DNA of 64,000 nucleotides, from the NCBI RefSeq assembly GCF_001280065.1, contig NZ_LGEA01000114.1:1-64000 (forward strand). Reading direction: 5' to 3'. This stretch comes from Streptomyces sp. NRRL B-1140 (GTDB lineage: Bacteria > Actinomycetota > Actinomycetes > Streptomycetales > Streptomycetaceae). Below are positions 53,069 through 63,992 of the stretch, piece after piece; the stretch's first letter is position 1, and each line of letters starts with the position of its first letter. Both the position numbers and the translations under genes were made by a program. The notes beneath the pieces were generated by a model. The model had not been told where the DNA came from, searched no databases, and saw only the letters and a list, made by a program, of their open reading frames with translations.

Positions 53069-53821
53069 GTGGCTTCCGACCCGCCCGCGCCGGCCGATCC
53101 GGCCGCCGGCGCCATCGATTCCGTCAGCGTCCTGAACGAGGACTCGCGCCGGCGCATGTTCGCCTTCATCCGGCGGGCCCGGCACCCCGTCACCCGCGAC
53201 GAGGCCGCCGCCAGCGTCGGCATCTCCCGCAAACTCGCCGCCTTCCACCTCGACAAGCTGGTCGACGCCGGCCTGCTGCGCGCCCGCTACGAAGCGCCGG
53301 GCGGGGCCCGCAAGGTCGGCAGGCAGCCGAAGGTGTACGAGCCCACCGGCGCCCAGATCACCGTGAACATCCCCGACCGTCGGCACGAGTTGCTGGCCGA
53401 CCTGCTGCTCGACGCCGTTCTGACCGCGCAGGCCGGCGAAGACGCCGCACAGGCCGCGATAAGCGTCGCGCGGCAGCGCGGCCGGCAGGTGGGCGAGGCC
53501 GCACGGCACGAGACCCGCCCGGGCCGGCTCGGCCCCGAGCGCGGGCTGACCACCTGCGAGCGACTGCTGGACCAGTACGGCTACGAGCCGGTGCGGGAAA
53601 CCCCGACCCGGATCCGGCTGCGCAACTGCCCCTTCCACCCGCTGGCCGCCAGGGCGCCGGATCTGGTGTGCGGCATGAACCAGGCGTTCCTCAGCGGCTA
53701 CCTCGAGGGTCTGGAGGTCAGCGGGGTCGGCGCGGTACTGGCGCCGGAAGCCGGGGAGTGCTGCGTCCGGCTCGGTTCCGGGAGCGGCGAGTCCACCGAG
53801 GAGACGCCCCCGGGCCCCTGA
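53069..53821 (+). CDS. SufR-like (COG2345) winged-helix regulator with putative Fe-S cysteines
   Basis: A 250-residue regulator. The ArsR-type HTH is residues 20-75 (RRRMFAFIRRARHPVTRDEAAASVGISRKLAAFHLDKLVDAGLL). The C-terminal part has conserved cysteines in RNCPFHPLAARAPDLVCGMNQAFLSGYLEGL and GECCVRL, as in SufR-like proteins where they can bind an iron-sulfur cluster. The GTG start follows a GGGAG site. It is divergent from folE (120 bases) and probably regulates it or itself; cluster binding is inferred. Confidence 0.82.
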   Translation: MASDPPAPADPAAGAIDSVSVLNEDSRRRMFAFIRRARHPVTRDEAAASVGISRKLAAFHLDKLVDAGLLRARYEAPGGARKVGRQPKVYEPTGAQITVNIPDRRHELLADLLLDAVLTAQAGEDAAQAAISVARQRGRQVGEAARHETRPGRLGPERGLTTCERLLDQYGYEPVRETPTRIRLRNCPFHPLAARAPDLVCGMNQAFLSGYLEGLEVSGVGAVLAPEAGECCVRLGSGSGESTEETPPGP

Positions 53822-53860
53822 GGGGCGTCAGAGCCGCACGCCACCGCGTCCCGGGCGTAT

Positions 53861-53903
53861 CGGTGAGCGAGCTGCCGTCGGTCGTTCGGTGAGCGAGCTG
53901 CCG
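53861..53903. repeat. Direct repeat before glycerol facilitator gene
   Basis: CGGTGAGCGAGCTGCCG occurs at 53861-53877 and 53887-53903, 26 bases apart centre to centre. This may be a duplicated fragment or a regulator site. Confidence 0.6.
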
Positions 53904-53997
53904 ACGGGTCTCCTGCGGTTGCCGCGGGTCACGCTCCGGGTTACCACGTGACTACGACGCGTTACGTGCGACCGCAGCGAACCCAGGGAGAAATCAC

Positions 53998-54942
53998 ATG
54001 GCAGTGGAGATCAAGCCTCTGGTGAAACCCTCCAGGCTCAGACGTCGCGCAGGCCTGGCGGGCGAGTGCCTGGCGGAGTTCCTCGGGACGTTCGTCCTCA
54101 TCTCCTTCGGGTGCGGCGTGGTGGCGATGACGGTGGCGGCGCTGCCCGGCTCGGGACGTACCGAGGGGCCCACCATCTTCTTCCTGGGCGCCGGGGACTG
54201 GCTCCTGATCACCTGGGGCTGGTGCATGGCCGTGATCCTCGGCATCTATGTGGCCGGCGGCGTCAGTGGAGCGCACATCAACCCGGCGGTCACCCTGGCC
54301 TTCGCCGTCCGCCGCAGGTTCCCCTGGGTCAAGGTCCTGCCCTACTGGGTGTCCCAGGTGGCCGGCGCCCTGGCGGGGGCGGCCCTGGTCTACGCCGTGT
54401 ACCACGACGCCATCAACGCCTTCGACGCCGCCTTCAAGGGCCCGAAGACCGACGGGAAGACCCTCGCCTCGTTCTCCATCTTCGCGACCTTCCCGGCGCC
54501 GTACTTCCACGGCGGCATCTGGGGCCCGCTGATCGACCAGATCGTGGGCACCGCCTTCCTCGTCATGCTGGTCGTGGCGATCATCGACCTGCGCAACACG
54601 GCCGTGAAGGCGAATCTGGGCCCGGTGGTGATCGGCTTCGTCGTGGCGGCCATCGGCATGTCCTACGGGGCGAACGCGGGGTACGCCATCAATCCGGCCC
54701 GCGACTTCGGCCCGCGCCTGTTCACCTGGATGGCGGGATGGGACGGGCTGGCTTTTCCCGGCAGTCTGGCCGGGGCGTTCAGCGGCTACTGGTGGATCCC
54801 GATCGTCGGTCCGCTCATCGGCGGTGTGATCGGCGTACTGGTGTACGACCTCTTCATCGGCGACGTCCTGCACGCCCGCGCGCAACAGGGCGAGGCACCG
54901 GAGCCCGGGCGGACGCGCCCCACCACCTCCGACGAAGAGTGA
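53998..54942 (+). CDS. glpF: Aquaglyceroporin (glycerol uptake facilitator, MIP family)
   Basis: A 314-residue channel with six helices and both half-helix signatures, SGAHINPAVTLAFAV and YAINPARDFGPRL (two NPA boxes; Asp after the second NPA-R points to a glycerol channel). A basic N-terminal 20 residues and an acidic tail are cytoplasmic. GGGAGAAAT precedes the ATG. No glycerol kinase or dehydrogenase is adjacent, so the substrate assignment rests on the channel motifs. Confidence 0.92.
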   Translation: MAVEIKPLVKPSRLRRRAGLAGECLAEFLGTFVLISFGCGVVAMTVAALPGSGRTEGPTIFFLGAGDWLLITWGWCMAVILGIYVAGGVSGAHINPAVTLAFAVRRRFPWVKVLPYWVSQVAGALAGAALVYAVYHDAINAFDAAFKGPKTDGKTLASFSIFATFPAPYFHGGIWGPLIDQIVGTAFLVMLVVAIIDLRNTAVKANLGPVVIGFVVAAIGMSYGANAGYAINPARDFGPRLFTWMAGWDGLAFPGSLAGAFSGYWWIPIVGPLIGGVIGVLVYDLFIGDVLHARAQQGEAPEPGRTRPTTSDEE

Positions 54943-55074
54943 GCGGTATCGGCCGCGGCCAGGACCGCGGCCGATGCTAAATTCCTCCGGGCGTCCGGCC
55001 ATGAGAGGCGCGGATCGCCTGCTGTACAGGTGAACCGGCCCAAGGCAGGCCCGTATCGGATGGTGGCACGATCC

Positions 55075-55470
55075 ATGACTGACCCGGAGGAGCTCCCCGC
55101 GGCCGGACCTCCTCTCCCCCGGATCCTCGGCAACACCGGGGCGCTCGTCGCAGCCGCCCCGGAGGCGACCGGCGCCCTGTGGCGGCTGGCCGAACCCGGC
55201 CGGCAGCTGGACGCCAACCTCGTGCGCGTCCCGCCCCGGGGGACCATCGACGCCCACGCCGAACCCGATCTCGACGTCCTGCTCCTCGTCGTGTCGGGTG
55301 ACGGCACGCTCGGCTCCGCGGCCGGACCGCACCCGGTGGAGCCCGGGACCCTCGTCTGGCTGCCGCACGGCAGCGTCCGCGGCGTGACCGCGGGCGCGGG
55401 CGGCCTGTCGTACGTGACGGTGCACCGCCGCCGGCCGGGCATGCAGATCCAGGACCGGCCGCCGACCTGA
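55075..55470 (+). CDS. Small cupin-domain protein
   Basis: A 131-residue protein with a cupin pattern: VRVPPRGTIDAHAEPDLDVLLLVVSGDGTLG, then VEPGTLVWLPHGSVRGVTAG. The metal-ligand His positions are partly replaced (HAEPD is present), so activity is unclear. The start is uncertain between ATG 55060 and 55075. Function unknown; it lies between the glycerol channel and an SDR gene. Confidence 0.6.
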   Translation: MTDPEELPAAGPPLPRILGNTGALVAAAPEATGALWRLAEPGRQLDANLVRVPPRGTIDAHAEPDLDVLLLVVSGDGTLGSAAGPHPVEPGTLVWLPHGSVRGVTAGAGGLSYVTVHRRRPGMQIQDRPPT

Positions 55471-55657
55471 CCGCGGCATCGGGCAGGGGATCGTGCGCTC
55501 TCCACGACGACCGGCCCTCAGGACACGGCCCTGCGTGTGGGCCACTGAGCCCGGGTCCGGCCGTGCCCCGACGCCGTGCGACTGCGACCCCGAGCGAGGG
55601 GCACACGGGGTGCCCGGGATCAACCCGGACGCGAATCCCGCGGAAGGAGGCAGTCGC

Positions 55658-56398
55658 ATGCGAGGAACGGTGCGCCGGATCCTGGTGACCGGCTCCGCGG
55701 AGGGGCTGGGGCGGGCCACGGCGGAGGCGTTGCTGGCCGCCGGGCACGACGTGGTGGTGCACGCCCGCAGCCCGGAGCGGGCGAAGGTACTGGAGGAGCC
55801 GGCCGCCCGTGGGGCACATGTCGTGGTGGGGGACTTCGCCGAGCGTGACGCCGTGCGCCGGGTCGCCGACGAGCTGAACGACCTGCCACCGCTCGACGCC
55901 GTCGTCCACAACGCCGGGGTGTGGAGCGGACCCGCCGTCATGCCGGTCAACATCGTCGCGCCCTATCTGCTGACCGCCCTGCTGCGCGGGCCGCGCCGGC
56001 TGGTGTACCTGAGCAGCGGCTCGCATCTCGGCGGGCGCCCGTGGGCGCTGGAGGAGGCCGACTGGCGCGGCGAGAGCGCGGGATCGTACGCCGACAGCAA
56101 GCTGTTCGTGACGGCGCTGGCGGCCGCGGTGGCCCGGCTGCGCCCCGGAGCGCCGAGCAACGCCGTGGATCCCGGCTGGGTGCCGACCAGGATGGGCGGG
56201 CCGAGTGCGCCGGACGACCTCGAGCTCGGCCACCGGACACAGGAGTGGCTGGCGTCGAGCGACGACCCGGAGGCCCTGACCACCGGCGGGTACTGGTACC
56301 ACGGCCGGCGGTCGCGGCCGCACGAGGCCGTCCGCGACGAGGCGTTCCAGGACCGACTCGTGCAGGCCCTCGCCGAGGAGACGGGCACCGCGCTCTGA
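55658..56398 (+). CDS. Short-chain dehydrogenase/reductase
   Basis: A 246-residue SDR: cofactor loop ILVTGSAEGLGRATAEAL, NAG in VVHNAGVWSG, Ser in YLSSGSH and the YADSK Tyr-Lys pair. The middle of the fold is shorter than usual. AAGGAGG precedes the ATG at 7 bases. Substrate unknown. Confidence 0.85.
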   Translation: MRGTVRRILVTGSAEGLGRATAEALLAAGHDVVVHARSPERAKVLEEPAARGAHVVVGDFAERDAVRRVADELNDLPPLDAVVHNAGVWSGPAVMPVNIVAPYLLTALLRGPRRLVYLSSGSHLGGRPWALEEADWRGESAGSYADSKLFVTALAAAVARLRPGAPSNAVDPGWVPTRMGGPSAPDDLELGHRTQEWLASSDDPEALTTGGYWYHGRRSRPHEAVRDEAFQDRLVQALAEETGTAL

Positions 56399-56628
56399 GC
56401 GCGGTCCCGCCCTCGGCCGCGGCCTGCCGGGGGCGTCAGTGGAGCCCGGCCGTCAGGCGGCACCTGCCGGACGGCACCTCCAGGAGGCGCCGCCGTCCTG
56501 GCGCACCTCACATGGGCGGGGCCGGGCGGGGCACCCGTGTGGGCGTTCACCAGCGACGGGAGCCGTGTCCGCACGGCGTGCGCCGTACGCTCGGTGCCGA
56601 CCGTGCGAGCCGAACGGGGAGTCGAGTG

Positions 56629-57585
56629 ATGAGCGCCGAAGACGCGGACAAGCTGCTGGACGGGCTGACCGTGGACACCAGCCGGCGGGAGCAGCCGATC
56701 GTGCTGGACGGTGACGGGCGCCCCATCCGCACCTGGCGGGAGAACTACCCCTACGACCGGAAAGTGGGCCGCAAGGAGTACGAGCGGACCAAGCGCATCC
56801 TGCAGATAGAGCTGCTCAAGCTCCAGCGCTGGGTCAAGGACACCGGCGCACGTCTGGTCGTCGTGTGCGAGGGGCGGGACGCGGCGGGCAAGGGCGGCAC
56901 GATCCAGCGGCTCACCGAGCGGCTCAACCCGCGCGGCGCACGCGTCGTCGCCCTGGACAAGCCCACCGAACGCGAGTCCGGCCAGTGGTACTTCCAGCGG
57001 TACATCGCGCATCTGCCGACGGCCGGGGAGATCGTCTTCCTCGACCGCTCCTGGTACAACCGGGCCGGCGTCGAGCGCGTGATGGGCTACTGCTCCAAGG
57101 ACGAGTACGAGTTGTTCCTCGGCCAGTGCCCGGCCTTCGAGCGGATGCTGGTGGACGACGGCATCCTGCTCGTGAAGTTCTGGTTCTCGGTGTCGCGTTC
57201 CGAGCAGCGCACGCGCTTCGCGATCCGGCAGGTGGATCCGGTGCGCCAGTGGAAGCTCTCCCCCACCGACCTGGCCTCGCTGGACCTCTGGGACGACTAC
57301 ACCGAGGCGAAGGTGGACATGTTCCGCGCCACGGACACCGCGCACGCGCCCTGGACCGTCGTCAAGAGCAACGACAAACGGCGCGCCCGGCTGGAGACCA
57401 TGCGCAGTCTGCTGTCACGCATCGACTACGCGAGCAAGGACAACGAGGCGGTGGGCACACCCGACCCTCTCATCGTGGGCGCCGCCGACACCCTGCTCGA
57501 GCCGGGTGAGGAGGACACCACGCTGTCGCCGACTCCGCTGTTCCCGGGCGCCGAGGGGCCCGGGAAGCACCCGGGGGCCGACTGA
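56629..57585 (+). CDS. ppk2: Polyphosphate kinase 2 family protein
   Basis: A 318-residue PPK2. Walker A is VVCEGRDAAGKGGTIQRL, Walker B is VFLDRSWYNRAGVERVMG, and the lid is RQVDPVRQWKLSPTDLASLDLW. The enzyme transfers phosphate between polyphosphate and nucleoside phosphates. GGGGAG precedes the ATG. Not in an operon with other phosphate genes. Confidence 0.93.
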   Translation: MSAEDADKLLDGLTVDTSRREQPIVLDGDGRPIRTWRENYPYDRKVGRKEYERTKRILQIELLKLQRWVKDTGARLVVVCEGRDAAGKGGTIQRLTERLNPRGARVVALDKPTERESGQWYFQRYIAHLPTAGEIVFLDRSWYNRAGVERVMGYCSKDEYELFLGQCPAFERMLVDDGILLVKFWFSVSRSEQRTRFAIRQVDPVRQWKLSPTDLASLDLWDDYTEAKVDMFRATDTAHAPWTVVKSNDKRRARLETMRSLLSRIDYASKDNEAVGTPDPLIVGAADTLLEPGEEDTTLSPTPLFPGAEGPGKHPGAD

Positions 57586-57593
57586 CGCATCAG

Positions 57594-57628
57594 GGCCCCT
57601 CCCCTCTCGTTTGCGGAGGTGAGGGGCC
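57594..57628. terminator. Hairpin after ppk2
   Basis: Arms GGCCCCTCCCCTC and GAGGTGAGGGGCC pair at 12 of 13 positions around a 9-base loop, between the convergent ppk2 and membrane-protein genes. Confidence 0.65.
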
Positions 57629-57638
57629 GGTGTCCGCC

Positions 57639-58004
57639 TCAGGACCGGGCGGAAGCGCGCGTCTCCGTGCGGTGGTCGTAGTACGCCCAGACGGTCACGG
57701 CCACCACGGCGGTGAGGCCGGCAGCGAGGATCCGCGCGGCGCCGCTCGTGAGGTAGGCGACCAGTCCCGTGAGCCCCGCTCCGCACAGCATGATCACGCG
57801 GCTGACGAAGCGGTTCCCGGACGGCTGGGGGTCCTCGCGGTCCTTGAGGTCGTGCAGGGCGTCGTGCGCCGGATGGGCGGAACCGCGCCGGGCGCGGGCG
57901 CGGTACTGCAGCCCGTAGCTGATCAGTGCGTACAGCGCGAGGGCGCCCAGGACCCAGAGCCAGACGTAGGGGTCCTCGTCACTCGACCCTCGTGCCAGAT
58001 ACAC
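57639..58004 (-). CDS. Small membrane protein
   Basis: A 121-residue protein with one N-terminal helix (VWLWVLGALALYALISYGL) and a C-terminal helical pair (VIMLCGAGLTGLVAYLTSGAARILAAGLTAVVAVTVWAYY). AGGAGAGG lies before the GTG. It follows the RsbW-like gene on the same strand. No recognised family. Confidence 0.65.
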   Translation of the reverse strand: MYLARGSSDEDPYVWLWVLGALALYALISYGLQYRARARRGSAHPAHDALHDLKDREDPQPSGNRFVSRVIMLCGAGLTGLVAYLTSGAARILAAGLTAVVAVTVWAYYDHRTETRASARS

Positions 58005-58046
58005 AACACCTCTCCTTGGGAAGGGGGCCTCGTCGGTGAGCGGCAC

Positions 58047-58448
58047 TCAGCATGCGCCGGCGCCCTCGGGGTCGGCGGGACGGAAGCACGCGGTCACCGT
58101 CTTGCCGTGCCGCTGGCACCTCATCGCCCACTCGTCGGCGAGCGTGCGTACGATCGCCACACCGCGGCCGGAGACCTCGCCCGGCTCCGGTTCGCGCTGG
58201 CGCGGCAGCGTCGGGTCCTCGTCGTGGACGCTCACATGAAGGCAGTCGCCGTCCCACGTCAGGACCAGGTGCGCGTCACTGTGCGCGTGGATGTGCGCGT
58301 TGGTGATCAGCTCGGACACCGCCAGGACCACCGCGTCCACCGTGTCCGGCTCGGCAGCGGCCCACGGCAGGGTTTCGAGGCGCTCGCGCGTCCACTCCCT
58401 GCCCGCACGCACTCCTTGGGACATCCGGAACGAATGCGCCCACCCCAT
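58047..58448 (-). CDS. RsbW-like ATP-binding (anti-sigma/regulatory kinase) protein
   Basis: A 133-residue HATPase_c protein. N box VVLAVSELITNAHIHAHSDA, G1/G2 boxes VSVHDEDPTLP and VSGRGVAIVRTL. Such Streptomyces proteins are anti-sigma kinases or accessory ATP-binding partners of PP2C phosphatases like the two in this window. GGCGG precedes the ATG; GTG 58463 is an alternative start. Its partner protein is not adjacent. Confidence 0.85.
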   Translation of the reverse strand: MGWAHSFRMSQGVRAGREWTRERLETLPWAAAEPDTVDAVVLAVSELITNAHIHAHSDAHLVLTWDGDCLHVSVHDEDPTLPRQREPEPGEVSGRGVAIVRTLADEWAMRCQRHGKTVTACFRPADPEGAGAC

Positions 58449-59079
58449 CGCTTTTACCGCCACTGCCCCCGGTCCCCTCTCCTGCGTCCCAGCACCGGCT
58501 CGTGCGGGAACCTAGTACCCGCTCCCCGCTGTGCCAGGCATGCGAGATCGTCATTCGGGCATCGAGGCCCCCCGCGCGACGCGTCCCGTCGACGGGGTGG
58601 AGCGGTGAGCGGCTCCCCGTGCCGCGAGGCGGGCAGGACCCGCCCCGATGCGGATGGTGGGCGGGTCCTGCTCGTGCGCACCATTGTCGGGACCGTGTGA
58701 CGGACGGGCCACGGGTGAGATCACTCGATGTGCGCGCGGCGCGCACACCCCGCGCGCACGGCGCACATCCCGTGCACCTCGCCCCACCGGGCGCGCGTCA
58801 CATGGCACGGCCCCGCGCGGGTAGGCGGTGCACATGACCCACGGTGAGACGGACGAGGAAACAGGCGTGCGCGCGAGAGGGGGCGTCAGCCGCGGGCGGG
58901 CCGGAGCGGACCGTCGGCCCCGGCCCGGCGAGCGGCGCACCCCTGCTCCACCGGGGAGGTGAAGGGGCGTAGACACGTACGTCACCGGCGTCCGGAGCCC
59001 CGTGCGACCCCGGGTAGCACCCGTCGGCCTGCGCCGACGATACTGGCAGGCGCCCCCACCCCCGTTCACAGATGGATTC
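58449..59079. other. Intergenic region with GC-rich inverted repeats
   Basis: 631 bases with no supported gene. It contains a symmetric element at 58729-58747 (TGTGCGCGC-G-GCGCGCACA, perfect 9-base arms), followed by further GCGCAC repeats. The promoter of the 394-residue protein gene presumably lies near its right end. Confidence 0.6.
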
Positions 59080-60264
59080 ATGCAGACCTCCCTCACCGTC
59101 CGCGCCATCACTCCCGACACGGTGTGGCTCGCACGCGGCCGCCACGCCGCGGGCTCCGCGGAAGACGTTCTCCGGCGCTCGCTGCAGCAGCGCAAGAACA
59201 GCCAGGCCATCGACGACTTCCTCGAATTGCCCGAGGACGAAACCGCTTCGGCGGAGCGGGTCTTCGAGGCCCGCTGGCGGGTCGGCGACGACGTGACCGT
59301 ACGGGCCCGGCTGTGCGTGCGTCCCGGAGGGGACGCCGGGCCCGGGCAGGAGTGGATCCTGGTCGCCGAGGCCGAGCAGCCATGGGACGACGCATGGCCC
59401 TCTCCCGCCGCCCTGTTCTGGCCCGAGGAGCCGGACACCGCCTGGAACCAGGACTCCGCCACGCGTCTGGCCCTCGGCGAGATCAACGTCCTCCCCCAGG
59501 ACGACAAGGAGATGCGTCGCCTGCTGCGGAACGCCGTGCGCGGCGGGTGGCACATCCACGTGGTCGTCCACGAGGCGATGACCACCGACGACCGGGGGCG
59601 TGCGCCGGTGGCGCGATGGCTGCCGCCGGGTCTGCGGCACCGGGTGGTGGAACATCACGCTGCCCCGCAGCAGCTGCGCGGACTGAACTGGGCCCTGCGG
59701 GACACCGGCGTGGAGGTGCCACGCGGTGGAGCGGTGGTCCTGCCCGGCGTCCCGGCGCCGGAGCGCTACCAGGCCCGGGACTTCTCGGTCCGCGCGGTCT
59801 TCCTCGACGGCTCCGAGCCGGTGGACCTCGTCGAAGCGGTGACGCGGTTCGCCGCACTGCCCAGACCGCTGCCCGACGGCGCCGAGGACGCCCTGACCGC
59901 GCTGCGGGAGAACTGGCACCTGCTGAACCTCCAAGAGGAGCTGGAGCGCCAGCGTGGCCTGGTGGCCATGTACGCCGAGGCGCTGGAAGCCATGACGAAG
60001 TCCCGTGACCTGTACCGGGAGGCTGCCGAGAGCGCCCACGAGGCCCTGGCCGCCTACCAGGAGTCCGCCGCGAGTGCTCCCGCCGGACCCCGCCCGTCCG
60101 GTCCGCCCGCCGCGTCCCCGCTCCAACAGCTCACACGGACGTTCGAACGCTTCAAGGTCAAGCGCCCGGCACCGCCGGCCGGCGACGAGAAGAACCACGA
60201 CACGGGCGGCGAGGAGAACGGCGAGACGAGCACCCCGGCTCAGCGCGTGGCGTCGGAGCGGTAA
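59080..60264 (+). CDS. Protein of unknown function (394 residues) with C-terminal coiled coil
   Basis: I do not recognise this protein. The first 90 residues (MQTSLTVRAITPDTVWLARGRHAAGSAEDVLRRSL) look globular. The middle has WPEEPDTAWNQDSATRLALGEINVLPQD. Residues about 285-335 form a heptad-like helix (LTALRENWHLLNLQEELERQRGLVAMYAEALEAMTKSRDLYREA). The last 60 residues are Pro/Ala/Thr-rich and disordered. No signal peptide or membrane helix is seen. A GTG at 59002 is possible, but the ATG fits the compositional start of the domain. Stand-alone gene. Confidence 0.7.
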   Translation: MQTSLTVRAITPDTVWLARGRHAAGSAEDVLRRSLQQRKNSQAIDDFLELPEDETASAERVFEARWRVGDDVTVRARLCVRPGGDAGPGQEWILVAEAEQPWDDAWPSPAALFWPEEPDTAWNQDSATRLALGEINVLPQDDKEMRRLLRNAVRGGWHIHVVVHEAMTTDDRGRAPVARWLPPGLRHRVVEHHAAPQQLRGLNWALRDTGVEVPRGGAVVLPGVPAPERYQARDFSVRAVFLDGSEPVDLVEAVTRFAALPRPLPDGAEDALTALRENWHLLNLQEELERQRGLVAMYAEALEAMTKSRDLYREAAESAHEALAAYQESAASAPAGPRPSGPPAASPLQQLTRTFERFKVKRPAPPAGDEKNHDTGGEENGETSTPAQRVASER

Positions 60265-60352
60265 CACCCCGCAGGGCGCACGTGTCGGTCGCTCCCTCCT
60301 GGATACGCGGTCCCTACGGCAACACGGCCCGCCCGGGAAGGTCCTCCACGAC

Positions 60353-60879
60353 ATGGGCAACCACCAGCACCACACGCGGACCGCGCTCCGCGTCAACGGC
60401 AAACCCCACACGCTCACGGTCGATCACCGGCGGGTCCTGCTGGACCTGCTGCGCGAGGATCTCGGGCTCACGGGCGCGAAGAAGGGCTGCGACCACGGCC
60501 AGTGCGGCGCCTGCACGGTCCTGGTGGACGGGCGGCGTGTCAACAGCTGTCTGCTGTTCGCGGTGGCCCTGGACGGCTGCGAGGTCACCACCGTCGAGGG
60601 TCTGTCCGGCGACGGTGAGGAAGCGCATCCGCTCCAGCGGGCTTTCCTGGAGCGCGACGCCTTCCAGTGCGGCTACTGCACCCCGGGGCAGATCTGCTCC
60701 GCGGCCGGTGCCATCGCCGAGGCGGCGGCCGGTCACCCCTCGCACGTCACCGATCCGGCGGCACCGTCGGGCGAGCCGGTGCCGCTGGACCGGGAGGAGA
60801 TCCGGGAGCGGCTGAGCGGCAACCTGTGCCGGTGCGGCGCGTATCCGCGGATCGCCGAGGCCGTCGAGGACGTGATCCC

Positions 60880-60883
<4 letters not shown>
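60353..60883 (+). CDS. yagT: Periplasmic-type aldehyde oxidoreductase, [2Fe-2S] subunit (PaoA/YagT-like)
   Basis: A 176-residue iron-sulfur subunit. The plant-type ferredoxin cluster is KKGCDHGQCGACTVLVDG and the second cluster is FQCGYCTPGQICSA with GNLCRCGAYPRI. No clear Tat signal is seen at the N-terminus, unlike E. coli PaoA, so it is probably cytoplasmic. It overlaps the FAD subunit start. Together the three subunits oxidise aldehydes, or related heterocycles, to acids using molybdenum cofactor. Confidence 0.9.
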
Positions 60884-61880
<997 letters not shown>

Positions 61881-61884
<4 letters not shown>

Positions 61885-63992
61885 CCGGCAGTGTGGGCGC
61901 TCCCGCGGAGCGCCGGGAGGGACGCGAGAAGGTCGGGGGCACCGCCCGGTACGCCGCCGAGTTCCACTTCCCCGGCACGGTCCAGGCCTGGCCCGTACCG
62001 GCTGTGGTGGCCCGGGGCCGGGTGACCGGCGTCGACCCGGCGGCGGCGCTGGCCGTGCCCGGTGTCCTCGCCGTCCTCAGCCACGAGAACGCGCCGCGCC
62101 TCGCGGAGCCGGACGATCCCACGCTCGCCGTGCTGCAGAACGCCCGGGTCCCGCACCGCGGTTGGTTCGTGGCGCTGGTGGTGGCCGAGACCCTGGAGGC
62201 GGCCCGGGCCGGTGCCGCCGCCGTCCGTGTCACCTACGACGTCGAAGAGCACGACGTGGCCCTCAGCGTCTCGCACCCGGGTGTGTACGTGCCCGAGGAG
62301 GCCAACGGCGGTCATCCGGCGGTGCGTGAACAGGGCGACCCCGACGGGGCGTTCGGTTCCGCGGCCGCGCGGGTGGACGTCGCCTACCGGGTACCGCCGC
62401 TGCACAACCACCCGATGGAGCCGCACGCCAGCACCGCCCGGTGGGTGGACGGCCGGCTCACCGTGCACACCTCGAGCCAGGGAACCGGTGTCGTACGGGC
62501 GACGCTCGCCGCGCTGTTCGGCCTTCCGCAAGAGCGGATCGTCGTCACCGCCGAGCACGTCGGCGGCGGCTTCGGCTCCAAGGGGACGCCCCGGCCCGAC
62601 GTGGTGCTCGCCGCCATGGCGGCCCGCCACACCGGGCGTCCGGTGACGGTGTCGCTGCCGCGCCGCCACCTGCCCGCCGTCGTCGGGCACCGCGCCCCGA
62701 CCCTGCACCGGCTGCGGCTCGGGGCCGACGCGGACGGCCGTCTCGGCTCCGTCGTGCACGAGGTCACCACGCACACCTCCCGCATCAAGGAGTTCGTGGA
62801 GCAGGCGGCGGTGCCGGCGCGGGTGATGTACGCCGCGCCGCACACTCGCACGGTGCACCGGGTCGCGGCGCTGGACGTGCCGTCGCCGTCCTGGATGCGG
62901 GCTCCGGGCGAGGCTCCCGGCATGTACGCGCTGGAGTCCGCCATGGACGAGCTCGCCGCCGAACTCGGCATGGATCCGATCGAGCTGCGCGTGCGCAACG
63001 AGCCGGACGTCGAGCCCGACAGCGGCAAGCCCTTCAGCAGCAGGAACCTGGTCGCGTGTCTGCGCGAGGGCGCCCGTCGCTTCGGCTGGGCCGGTCGCGA
63101 CCCCCGCCCTGGAACCCGCCGGGAAGGGCCCCTGCTGCTGGGGACGGGCGTGGCGGCGGCGACCTATCCCGTCCTGGTGGCCCCGTCCGCGGCGACGGCT
63201 CACGCGCGGCCCGACGGGACGTTCCTGGTGCGCATCAACGCCACCGACATAGGGACGGGCGCGCGGACCGTGCTCGCGCAGGTCGGCGCCGACGCGCTCG
63301 GGGTGCCGCTGGAGCGGGTCCGGATCGAGGTCGGCAGCACCGAACTCCCCCCGGCGTCGCTGGCCGGCGGCTCGTCCGGCACCGCCTCCTGGGGCTGGGC
63401 GGTGCACGAGGCGTGCGCCAGGCTGGCCCGGCGGCTCGCCGAGCACCCGGGGCCCCTGCCCGCACAGGGCCTCGACGTCCGTGCCGACACCAGGGGCGCG
63501 GCGGACGCCGAGAGCGACTTCGCCCGGCATGCCTTCGGGGCGCACTTCGCCGAGGTCGCCGTGGACACGGTCACCGGCGAGGTGCGGGTCGGCCGGCTGC
63601 TCGGGGTGTACGCGGCGGGCCGCATCCTCAACGCCCGCACGGCACGCTCCCAGTTCGTCGGCGGCATGACGATGGGCCTCGGCATGGCGCTGACCGAGGG
63701 CAGCACCATGGACGCCGCGTTCGGTGACTTCACCGAGTCGGACCTGGCGTCGTATCACGTGCCGGTGCACGCGGATGTCGCCGAGATCGAGGCGCACTGG
63801 CTCGACGAGGAGGACGCCCGGCTCAACCCCATGGGCAGCAAGGGGATCGGAGAAATCGGCATCGTCGGAACGGCCGCGGCGATCGGCAACGCGGTGCACC
63901 ACGCCACGGGCGTGCGCCTGCGTGAACTGCCGCTGACGCCGGACCGGGTGCTGACCGGGCTGCTCGATCGCCGGGTGCGCGGGACGGTGTGA
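61881..63992 (+). CDS. yagR: Aldehyde oxidoreductase molybdopterin subunit (PaoC/YagR-like)
   Basis: A 703-residue large subunit, complete in the window. Motifs include EHVGGGFGSKG (cofactor binding), APGEAPGMYALESAMDELAAELGMDP and GGSSGTASWG. The C-terminal GSKGIGEIGIVGTAAAIGNAVHHATG carries the catalytic Glu of the xanthine-oxidase family. The substrate is probably an aromatic or aliphatic aldehyde. No MocA/XdhC-type maturation gene is in view; it may lie beyond the right edge. Confidence 0.93.
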
